5,281 bases of DNA, taken from NCBI GenBank assembly GCA_049515175.1, contig JBEKUI010000294.1, forward strand, positions 1 through 5,281. Reading direction: 5' to 3'. This stretch comes from JACQNR01 sp049515175 (GTDB lineage: Bacteria; Acidobacteriota; Terriglobia; UBA7540). Made by a program: the position numbers and the translations under genes. Of the stretch, positions 1-5,281 are shown in pieces. The first letter of the stretch is position 1. Every line of letters starts with the position of its first letter. Under the pieces are notes generated by a model. It did no database searches, had not been told where the DNA came from, and was given only the letters and a program-made list of their open reading frames with translations.

Positions 1-2
1 AA

Positions 3-1811
3 GCGGAGGCGACGCGCCGCCAGGAGGAGTCTTATCGGCTGTTCACGGACCAGGATCTTATCGATTTGCAGGTCGTGTCCCAGCTTGCCTGGTTTGACGA
101 AATTTACCTGGCCTCCGATCCGGTGGTCAAATCCCTGGTGGCGAAAGGGCGCGGCTATTCGGAAAAAGACAAAGCAGCGTTGCGGGAAAAGGGAATTCAA
201 TTAATTAAAGGAATACTTGAAGAGTGTCGGGAAGGAATTCGGCGCGGCCAGATCGAGATTACCACCTCTCCCTTCTTTCACCCCATTCTTCCGCTACTTT
301 GCAATAGTGACGTGGCCACCGAATCGCATCCGGGAGTCGCTCTGCCCCATCGGACCTTCCGACATCCCGAAGACGCCCGCGCGCAGTTGCGCGAGGCCAT
401 CCGGTTTCACGAGCGCGTGTTCGGGGCGCGCCCGCGTGGCCTGTGGCCGAGCGAGGGAAGCATTTCCGACGAGGTCCTGAGACTGGCCATCCAGGAAGGT
501 TTTGAGTGGGCTGCCACCGACGAAGGAGTTCTGGGCCGTTCTCTGGGGTTGGGCTTCCACCGCCAAGCGGATGGAAGCGTGGCGGGCGGGCTTGAACTCT
601 ACCGACCGCATCGTTTTGCGGACGGGGACAAATCAATCTCCCTGTTCTTCCGCGACCACCAGTTCTCCGACCTGGTCGGGTTTGTCTATTCGCGTCTGGA
701 TCCCCAGGCTGCGGCGGCCGACCTTCACAACCGGATTCGAGCTGCGGGACGGAGCACGGGAAGTCGTCCGGCGGTGATTTCGGTCATCCTGGACGGCGAA
801 AACGCCTGGGAGTACTTCCCGAAGAATGGCCGCGAATTTCTGCGGGCCTTTTACGGGCGCATCGCTTCCGATCCCGAACTGCGCGCCGTAACCGGCAGCG
901 AAGCGCTCGGCATCACCGAGCCTGGAACGCTCTCGCACGTTGTGCCGGGGTCCTGGATCAACGCCAATTTCGATATCTGGCTGGGAGCCGAGGAAGACAA
1001 CCGCGCCTGGGATCTGCTCAGCGATGCCCGCGATTTCTTTGCGCTGCGGAGCGGCGACTCCAACCTCAAGCCCGAGGATGTGAAGCGGGCGGAGCAGGAA
1101 GTCTGGATTGCGGAAGGCAGCGACTGGTGCTGGTGGTATGGCCCGGAGCATTCCAGCGCCCACGATCCCGAGTTTGACCTGCTTTTCCGCAAGCATCTCA
1201 GCAACATCTACCGCCTGCTGGGCGGCTCGCCTCCTGATGAACTGGCCGTTCCCATCAAACGCCCGGCTGCCAAGGCAATCATCGCGGAGCCCACCGGGAG
1301 GATCGAGCCCATCGTGGACGGCAAAGTCAGCAACTACTTCGAGTGGCTGGGTGCGGGCGTTTACTCGCCTGATTACCGCTCTGGTTCCATGCACGGCGGG
1401 ACAGAGTGTGTCGAGGCGCTCTATTTTGGCCACAACGGCCACGCGTTCTATCTGCGTTTGGACCTCTATCCCAATTTCTGCAAGGAGTACCCGCGCTTTG
1501 AAGTCCGCATCAACGTGGAGGGCGGAAACGGCGCCAGTCTGCACGCCGTGGTGGAGCAGGGGAGGCTCGGCCTGGTGCAGCTCTGGCTGAAGGGTGAGCA
1601 AGTTCTCGTACCGCTGGGAACGGGGAACCAACTCCACATTGCCTTTGGCCGGATCCTGGAGGTGGGAATGGAGTACTCGCTCCTGGGCCTCGCGCCAGGC
1701 CGCAAAACGCGTTTCCAGGTTTCCCTCTGGGCTGAAGATTTGCCCCTGCAGGTCGTCCCTCCCGAAGGCTGGCTGACCTTGGAACTTACCGAAGACCTCG
1801 TAAGCTGGTAG
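3..1811 (+). CDS. Glycoside hydrolase family 57 protein (alpha-amylase / glucanotransferase-like), 5' partial
   Basis: The reading frame is open to the left edge, so the gene starts outside the window; the TTG at 66 is internal, because the preceding codons (reading FTDQDLIDLQ) already look like GH57 sequence. About 602 residues are present; I expect some 700-750 for this group, so the N-terminal part with the HQP-type first conserved region is missing. Visible GH57 landmarks: GQIEITTSPFFHPILPLL (246-299); GLWPSEGS with the likely nucleophile Glu at 453-455; ILDGENAWEYF with the likely acid/base Asp at 792-794; GSWINANFDIWLG (948-986); and an EGSDWCWWYG motif near 1113-1142. From about 1260 to the end is a C-terminal beta-rich domain (YFEWLGAG, GSMHGG, LPLQVVPPEGWLTLEL), usual in these long bacterial GH57 proteins. 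The family cleaves or transfers alpha-glucan chains with retention; the exact substrate cannot be read from this. Neither a signal peptide nor the promoter is within view. Confidence 0.93.
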   Translation, partial: AEATRRQEESYRLFTDQDLIDLQVVSQLAWFDEIYLASDPVVKSLVAKGRGYSEKDKAALREKGIQLIKGILEECREGIRRGQIEITTSPFFHPILPLLCNSDVATESHPGVALPHRTFRHPEDARAQLREAIRFHERVFGARPRGLWPSEGSISDEVLRLAIQEGFEWAATDEGVLGRSLGLGFHRQADGSVAGGLELYRPHRFADGDKSISLFFRDHQFSDLVGFVYSRLDPQAAAADLHNRIRAAGRSTGSRPAVISVILDGENAWEYFPKNGREFLRAFYGRIASDPELRAVTGSEALGITEPGTLSHVVPGSWINANFDIWLGAEEDNRAWDLLSDARDFFALRSGDSNLKPEDVKRAEQEVWIAEGSDWCWWYGPEHSSAHDPEFDLLFRKHLSNIYRLLGGSPPDELAVPIKRPAAKAIIAEPTGRIEPIVDGKVSNYFEWLGAGVYSPDYRSGSMHGGTECVEALYFGHNGHAFYLRLDLYPNFCKEYPRFEVRINVEGGNGASLHAVVEQGRLGLVQLWLKGEQVLVPLGTGNQLHIAFGRILEVGMEYSLLGLAPGRKTRFQVSLWAEDLPLQVVPPEGWLTLELTEDLVSW

Positions 1812-2030
1812 GCTGGAAAACAGTGACAAGTGAAGAGTGGCGAGTGACGAGCCGAGAATGACCCCGTTTCTCACTGCACTCATTCCACGCGGGGGCATTC
1901 ATGCTCCAACCGTTCGGAATGAAAACCTTAAGTAGAACATCAAGGTTCGTGCGAGGAATCAATCCAGAACAGGATCGTCTTCGAAGCGTATTCCCCGCCG
2001 GCTTTTCACTCTTGGCCTGTCACTGCTTCT
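1812..2030. other. Convergent intergenic region without a gene
   Basis: This lies between the GH57 stop and the stop of the HEAT-repeat gene, which converge. Apart from the heptameric block in its first 60 bases I see only a weak distant inverted repeat (CATTCC at 1881-1886, GGAATG at 1916-1921). No strong hairpin followed by a T-run is visible for either gene. An open frame that starts at 1901 runs into the antisense of the HEAT gene and has no family resemblance. Confidence 0.6.
1822..1863. repeat. Degenerate heptameric tandem repeat, AGTG core
   Basis: Ten bases after the GH57 stop, consecutive 7-bp units read AGTGACA, AGTGAAG, AGTGGCG, AGTGACG, then the decayed AGCCGAG and AATGACC. The first four letters are constant in four units and the last three vary, mostly within the pattern RCR. 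Just downstream (1872-1881) the core recurs inverted as CACTGCACTC, so the block could fold: GAGAA at 1854-1858 pairs with TTCTC at 1868-1872, and GAGTG at 1842-1846 with CACTC at 1877-1881. It lies between two convergent genes. There is no T-tract, so I do not call it a rho-independent terminator. Confidence 0.7.
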
Positions 2031-2825
2031 TTAACTTCCGGGGCGGATATGGGAAAGGGCGGATTGGATCTGTGTGCGGAGCTGCGAGTCGGCGGTGGCC
2101 AGATTGGATTTCAGAACCTCAACGGCCTCGGAGGTTCCCACGCGCGCCAACCCGTGGATGGCATCTTCCCGCGCGGCAGGAGAGCCTTCCTTGAGGATGC
2201 GGGCCAGAGAGGTCACGGCGACCGGGTCCGTGACGTAGCTGAGGGCAAACGAAGAGGTGGTGGCTGCGTCGCCGGCACTGGGGTCGAGCGCGGTCGCCGC
2301 CAGTTTGGCGCAGGCCTCCTTGAGTCGCTCCGGGTCGTGCGGCGCCACCTGCACGTGCAGGTCGTCAAAGAATTCCTTCTGCCACGAGACGTTCGCGGAT
2401 GAGCTCAGAAGCACCGTTAACTGCACTTTGAGGAGGTATTCCCCGGGATTGCGGAAGGTGTACCACTCATTGAAAACCAGCCGGTGCGACTGCGTTTCGT
2501 GGGGGGCCAAGGTGATGGTGCTCTTAGGCCCAGGGCCATATTGTCGGTAAGGGGGAATCTCGGTGGCTGAGCCATCCGGACCCACCAGTGCGAACTCGTA
2601 ATTCCATTTGGCGTGTGGGCCCATGTTGACGCGGACAGTATCGGAAGAGGAGTTTTGCAGCTTGAGGTCCAGGAAGACAGGTCCCCCCACCTGGACCGCT
2701 GGTTCGGAGGGGATCTCAAAGGTCACGTTCACGGTCCCTTGGGCCCGCGCCGTCCCTTCCAGTGCCAGCAGCATCACATAAATAGGCAGGACTCTCTTCG
2801 CCGAGTTCATTCCGCCAATCGACAT
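2031..2825 (-). CDS. Exported protein with N-terminal beta-sandwich and C-terminal HEAT-like repeats
   Basis: 264 residues from the ATG at 2825. The frame is open 50 codons further up to 2975, but that extension (rich in Cys, His, Arg and Pro) looks non-coding. The 2825 start has AGGAAG just upstream and gives a normal signal peptide: basic MNSAKR, hydrophobic VLPIYVMLLALEG, then ARA before Gln29, a signal peptidase I type site. An alternative ATG at 2810 keeps the same signal but has only GGCGGA abutting it. Residues about 30-161 are beta-rich, with alternating hydrophobics and phrases such as VFLDLKLQNSS and TFRNPGEYLLKVQLTV, suggesting an Ig-like or BsuPI-like fold. Residues about 163-264 are helical, with a HEAT-like unit (DPVAVTSLARILKEGSPAAREDAIHGLARVG, 200-230) followed by another (TSEAVEVLKSNL to ALSHI). 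This suggests a periplasmic protein-binding or scaffold role. No catalytic motif is seen and the function is unknown. Confidence 0.85.
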   Translation of the reverse strand: MSIGGMNSAKRVLPIYVMLLALEGTARAQGTVNVTFEIPSEPAVQVGGPVFLDLKLQNSSSDTVRVNMGPHAKWNYEFALVGPDGSATEIPPYRQYGPGPKSTITLAPHETQSHRLVFNEWYTFRNPGEYLLKVQLTVLLSSSANVSWQKEFFDDLHVQVAPHDPERLKEACAKLAATALDPSAGDAATTSSFALSYVTDPVAVTSLARILKEGSPAAREDAIHGLARVGTSEAVEVLKSNLATADSQLRTQIQSALSHIRPGS

Positions 2826-2829
2826 TCCG

Positions 2830-2835
2830 CTTCCT
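2830..2835 (-). promoter_or_regulatory. Ribosome binding site deciding the HEAT-protein start
   Basis: On the minus strand AGGAAG lies 4 bases upstream of the ATG at 2825 (6 bases counted from AGGA). The ATG at 2810 has no comparably placed site, which favours 2825. Confidence 0.55.
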
Positions 2836-2846
2836 GAAGTCACCTG

Positions 2847-2855
2847 ATTGTAGCA
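2847..2855 (-). promoter_or_regulatory. Candidate extended -10 promoter for the HEAT-repeat gene
   Basis: The minus strand reads TGCTACAAT: a TACAAT hexamer (5 of 6 to TATAAT) preceded by the TGN of extended -10 promoters. It would place transcription start near 2840, leaving a leader of about 15 bases before the ATG at 2825. No good -35 hexamer sits at 16-18 bases, which is tolerable for an extended -10 site. This is prediction by eye only. Confidence 0.4.
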
Positions 2856-2869
2856 GGGACACCAGCAAT

Positions 2870-2898
2870 GGTGTTGCGCTATTTGATTGCGCAGCACC
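2870..2898. promoter_or_regulatory. Inverted repeat upstream of the HEAT gene promoter (possible operator)
   Basis: GGTGTTGCGC (2870-2879) and GCGCAGCACC (2889-2898) are complementary at 9 of 10 positions around a 9-base AT-rich spacer (TATTTGATT). The single mismatch is a G:U pair if the plus strand is transcribed and an A:C mismatch on the minus strand. Relative to the candidate TACAAT promoter it spans about -30 to -58, a place where a dimeric regulator could bind. A terminator is less likely because no T-run follows on either strand. Confidence 0.4.
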
Positions 2899-3232
2899 GT
2901 CTCAGGTTGCTTGGGGCGTGGGAAAGGAGTCTTGCGGCGACGGACGAGGCAAGCGAAGGCGGATGTTTCTCCCATGACATTGAAAGGGGCAGAGGAGGTA
3001 CGGCAGGATAAACTTCAAGTAATACTTTAAAGATTGGTTGAAGCCTGCGCGAACCTTCAGAAACTGCCCTCTGACTTATCGCGATGCGCCGCCACGCTGA
3101 ATATTCAAGTAGGTGTTGAGGAATTGTCGACGCGCCGACAGAGGGGCCGTGGACTGCAAAAAGTGCGCGGAGGAGAGGGCGGGCAACCCGCAAAGGAATT
3201 GAACGCCAGGCGGCCTCACCTTGGGGCGACCG

Positions 3233-4468
3233 CTACTGGCCGAGCCAGTCAGGAATAACGACATCGACAGGGTCAGCGCCGACAGGGATGGTCGTCACCA
3301 ACGCGGAGCGGACATTGGCGAGGCGCACCGGGTCGGCAATCAAAACCGCCAGGGTGGCCGTTCCCTCGTCGGCGACGGCGAGGAACCGTTCGTCGGGGGT
3401 CAGGGCCAGGGCGGCCGGCGCCCGGCCCATCGGAGTCGAGGACAGCACGACGCGGTTCTGAACGTCCAGGATCGTCACCGAACCATCGCCGCTGTTGGCG
3501 ATATAGAGCAGGCTGGAGTCGCGCCGAAAAACGCCGGCCTGCGGATTGCGGCCCGAAGGAAGAGTCTGTGAGACGTTGTCGTGGAACGCGTCGACGATGG
3601 CCAGCGTGGAGGCCTGAGGGCACAGAACGAACAGTTCACCGCCGTCGGGCTTGAACAAGAGCAAACCCGGCCGCATGCCCAATTCGATGTGCGAGAGCAC
3701 CTGGCGCGTCGTGGTGTCCAGGAGCGTGATCTTGTCCTCTTCCGTGTTGGAGACGAACGCCTTCGAGCCGGAAACCTGGATGGCCAACGGCCCGGCGCCC
3801 TTGCCCGCCGGCAGAGTGCCCAGTGGCTTGCGCGCCGCGGCGTCGAACAGGTGCACAACGCTGGCCGCGGGGTCGCTGGCGAGCAGCGTCTTGCCATCGG
3901 ACGTGATCGCCAGATGGCTGAGGTGGCCGCGAACGCTGATCTGCCCTACCTCCGCGCCTGACTCGCAATCCAGAACTCCGATGTTGGTGGAGCCGGGGTG
4001 CGGTTCCGGCTCCAGCAGGTAATAGGCAAACCGGCCGTCGGTCGAGAAAACCAGGCTGCGGGGATGTTCATTGGGCCGGGAACTGAGGCGCACCTTCAGG
4101 TCGGGAATGCGAATCCGATCGATTCCTCCGGCTCCAGTGACGAAGATCTCCTGGCTCCGCGGGCGCAGAATTGCCGCTTCCGGTGCGCGCGAAACGGTAA
4201 GCGAGGCAACGACGCGGAGTCCGGACATGTTTACCACCGCCACGGAATTTGTTCCACGTGAAACAATGAAAGCGCGGTAGGGAAGGGGCGGTGCCGGTCG
4301 ACGCGAACAGGAGCTTGAGAGAAGTGCCAGAGCGAGGCAGAGCATGCCGGTTATGGCAAGATATCCCTGCGAGTGCGGCCTGATCGCTGAAGATCGTGGA
4401 TTGAAGATTGCCAAGGTCGGTCCTATGGTAAATCTGGAATCGACAATCGGCAATGACTTTGAGATCAT
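3233..4468 (-). CDS. Putative lipoprotein with YVTN-type beta-propeller repeats
   Basis: Given to its longest ATG: 411 residues. A hydrophobic segment (YLAITGMLCLALALL, residues 36-50) leads to LSSSC with Cys54, a loose lipobox (Ser at -3), followed by SRRPAPPLP, a typical lipoprotein linker. Residues about 65-408 are repeated beta-propeller blades of roughly 40-45 residues, for example FVSNTEEDKITLLD (238-251), LYIANSGDGSVTILD (321-335) and FLAVADEGTATLAVL (362-376), with GxxPxxL/V turns between them. They match the YVTN/lactonase-like seven-bladed propellers common in exported bacterial proteins. No lactonase catalytic set can be assigned, so a binding or scaffold role is as likely as an enzymatic one. 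The start is uncertain: the first 26 or so codons lie in a heptameric repeat. Alternatives are TTG at 4414 (AGGA 6 bases upstream, giving a basic n-region) and ATG at 4345 (downstream of the repeat, but with no ribosome binding site and no positive charge before the hydrophobic core). Divergent from the M13 gene. Confidence 0.85.
   Translation of the reverse strand: MISKSLPIVDSRFTIGPTLAIFNPRSSAIRPHSQGYLAITGMLCLALALLSSSCSRRPAPPLPYRAFIVSRGTNSVAVVNMSGLRVVASLTVSRAPEAAILRPRSQEIFVTGAGGIDRIRIPDLKVRLSSRPNEHPRSLVFSTDGRFAYYLLEPEPHPGSTNIGVLDCESGAEVGQISVRGHLSHLAITSDGKTLLASDPAASVVHLFDAAARKPLGTLPAGKGAGPLAIQVSGSKAFVSNTEEDKITLLDTTTRQVLSHIELGMRPGLLLFKPDGGELFVLCPQASTLAIVDAFHDNVSQTLPSGRNPQAGVFRRDSSLLYIANSGDGSVTILDVQNRVVLSSTPMGRAPAALALTPDERFLAVADEGTATLAVLIADPVRLANVRSALVTTIPVGADPVDVVIPDWLGQ
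4392..4458. repeat. Paired degenerate heptameric repeats in opposite orientation (GATT / AATC core)
   Basis: The left block reads GATCGTG, GATTGAA, GATTGCC (4392-4412). After 18 bases, the right block reads AATCTGG, AATCGAC, AATCGGC and the decayed AATGACT (4431-4458). GATT and AATC are reverse complements, so the two blocks are the same repeat family facing each other; GATTGAAGATT (4399-4409) can pair with AATCGACAATC (4438-4448) at 9 of 11 positions. Units are exactly 7 bp with a constant 4-bp core and a variable triplet. The block overlaps the 5' end of the longest frame of the propeller lipoprotein, where it translates to low-information peptide. Confidence 0.7.
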
Positions 4469-4601
4469 GCGGTTCGCCCCGCGGGGGAGCAGAATGACAC
4501 GGGAACCGCGGGTGGGTCGTTCTCGTATGATGGGGGGAGAAGGCCGCAGGTTCGCGTCGGCTCACGAAACTCCGTTCTGCACGTCAAATTTCCTATGTCT
4601 C

Positions 4602-4607
4602 GGGAGG
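4602..4607 (+). promoter_or_regulatory. Ribosome binding site of the M13 peptidase gene
   Basis: GGGAGG, 10 bases upstream of the ATG at 4618. The frame has a TGA at 4528-4530 and no ATG, GTG or TTG between it and 4618, so this start is fixed. A TATGAT at 4526-4531 could be a -10 hexamer, but no -35 lies at the right distance. Confidence 0.6.
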
Positions 4608-4617
4608 CAACATCCTC

Positions 4618-5281
4618 ATGCACAACTTTAGGTTTTGGATTTCGGCGTCCCTGCTGTTGGCAGCCACCTTGGGAATCGCCCGTCCCGCCGGCAAGCTGGC
4701 GGAGGCAGGCTTTGACCCCGCCAACCTTGATCCGTCCTGCAAGCCTTGCGCGGATTTCAACCAGTATGTGAACGGCGGCTGGATCGCCAAGAACCCCATT
4801 CCGCCGGCTTATCCCAGCTGGGGGTTCGCCTACATCGTGAACGAAAGCAATCGCGACCACCTGCACGATATTCTGGAGGAGGCCGCAAAGAACACGGCGG
4901 CGCCCAAGGGGTCTGTGGATCAGAAGATCGGGGACTACTACTCGGCCTGCATGGACGAGTCCGGAATTGAGGCGGCGGGTCTCAAGCCCCTCGATGATGA
5001 ATTTCGGCGCATCGAGAAGGTGAAAAATCTCAAGAACCTCCGCGACGAAGTGCTGCGGCTCCAGGGTTACGGCGTCGAGGCTCTGTTTAATCTCGACTCA
5101 ACCCAGGACTTCAAGGACAGCACGCAGGTCATCGGCGAGGTCGACCAGGGCGGCCTGGGGCTGCCCGACCGCGACTACTACACGAAAGATGACGAGAGAT
5201 CGAAGCAGACCCGCGACGAGTACCTGAAGCACGTCGCCAAGATGTTCGAGTTGATGGGCGATGACGCTGCCCAGGCCGCGG
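4618..5281 (+). CDS. M13 family (neprilysin/PepO-like) zinc metallopeptidase, 3' partial
   Basis: 221 residues are visible before the right edge; bacterial members run to about 650-700, so only the N-terminal third is here. Residues 1-21 or so form a signal peptide (MHNFRFW, then hydrophobic ISASLLLAATLGIA), pointing to export to the periplasm or beyond. Family landmarks follow in order: FDPANLDPSCKPCADFNQYVNGGW (32-55), NPIPPAYPSWG (59-69), KIGDYYSACMDE (103-114) and GGLGLPDRDYYT (178-189). This is the helical M13 N-terminal domain (Peptidase_M13_N), which forms the lid over the active site. The zinc-binding HExxH and the downstream ExxxD that would prove activity are outside the window. The family cleaves oligopeptides rather than folded proteins. 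The start is fixed by an upstream stop and by GGGAGG 10 bases before the ATG. It is divergent from the propeller lipoprotein gene, so the short space between them may hold promoters for both. Confidence 0.93.
   Translation, partial: MHNFRFWISASLLLAATLGIARPAGKLAEAGFDPANLDPSCKPCADFNQYVNGGWIAKNPIPPAYPSWGFAYIVNESNRDHLHDILEEAAKNTAAPKGSVDQKIGDYYSACMDESGIEAAGLKPLDDEFRRIEKVKNLKNLRDEVLRLQGYGVEALFNLDSTQDFKDSTQVIGEVDQGGLGLPDRDYYTKDDERSKQTRDEYLKHVAKMFELMGDDAAQAA

Larger units (their letters stand above)
2826..3232. other. Intergenic region of 407 bp, no convincing gene
   Basis: This separates two minus-strand genes. Its left end holds the ribosome binding site, candidate promoter and inverted repeat of the HEAT gene. 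The rest has a short perfect hairpin (GCGGG, loop CAA, CCCGC, 3179-3191) without a flanking T-run in the right place, and an AT-richer patch around 3008-3037 with CTTCAA and TTGAAG facing each other. Several short frames are open on both strands, but none has a good start with a ribosome binding site or a recognisable product. I see no tRNA or riboswitch. The spacing argues against the two minus-strand genes being a tight operon. Confidence 0.6.

Noticed and set aside
67..1757. The same phrase GCAGGTCGT near both ends of the GH57 gene (about 68 and 1748)
   Set aside because: The match is about 10 bases, encodes unrelated parts of the protein and is expected by chance in coding sequence.
633..1898. 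A 421-codon open frame on the minus strand opposite the GH57 gene
   Set aside because: It lies almost wholly antisense to a clear GH57 coding region, has no family resemblance, and such long antisense frames are common in GC-rich DNA.
1901..2194. A 97-codon plus-strand frame in the convergent gap
   Set aside because: More than half of it is antisense to the HEAT gene, it has no ribosome binding site, and the product looks like random Arg/Pro-rich translation.
2826..2975. A 50-codon N-terminal extension of the HEAT-repeat protein
   Set aside because: It would put the signal peptide in mid-protein, has non-coding-like composition, and covers the candidate promoter and inverted repeat.
3179..3191. 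Perfect GCGGG-CAA-CCCGC hairpin as terminator of the propeller gene
   Set aside because: The stem is only 5 bp, and on the minus strand the nearest T-run starts 18 or more bases past the stem, so it lacks the layout of an intrinsic terminator.
2879..3264. Short overlapping frames on both strands (104 codons at 2879-3193, 62 codons at 3076-3264, 74 codons at 3034-3258)
   Set aside because: None has a good ribosome binding site, a recognisable domain or a composition different from its antisense. A decayed gene remnant is possible but cannot be shown.
4526..4531. TATGAT as -10 of an M13 gene promoter
   Set aside because: The only -35-like word nearby (ATGACA at 4494-4499) is 26 bases away, too far for a normal sigma-70 promoter.

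Overview
The window is GC-rich bacterial chromosome and reads as ordinary housekeeping and secreted-protein territory. The gene content fits a member of the Acidobacteriota: a GH57 glycosidase, an M13 (neprilysin-like) peptidase with an export signal, a lipoprotein with a YVTN-type beta-propeller, and a secreted HEAT-repeat protein. Degenerate 7-bp repeats between the genes also fit. This assignment is inference from gene families and style; there is no rRNA or other marker gene.

Layout. From 1 to 1811 (+) lies the 3' four-fifths or so of a GH57 alpha-glucan-active enzyme, whose N-terminus is off the left edge. A short convergent gap (1812-2030) holds a heptameric repeat block. On the minus strand, 2825 to 2031 encodes an exported protein with an N-terminal beta-sandwich and C-terminal HEAT-like helices; it has its own candidate extended -10 promoter with an inverted repeat upstream. 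A 407-bp stretch (2826-3232) carries those sites and no convincing gene. Also on the minus strand, about 4468 to 3233 encodes a beta-propeller lipoprotein whose 5' end runs through a second heptameric repeat block (4392-4458), which makes its start uncertain. Divergently from it, 4618 onward (+) is the start of an M13 family zinc metallopeptidase, cut by the right edge before its catalytic motif.

The genes do not form an obvious pathway or a single operon. The GH57 enzyme is probably cytoplasmic, acting on alpha-glucans. The other three products carry export signals and would work in the periplasm or at the envelope. I see no mobile element, CRISPR array, tRNA, rRNA or phage gene, and no clear new multi-gene system. 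The best leads are the two period-7 repeat blocks, which share one architecture (constant 4-bp core, variable triplet, facing copies on the opposite strand) but have different cores, the effect of one of them on a gene start, and the inverted repeat upstream of the HEAT gene promoter.
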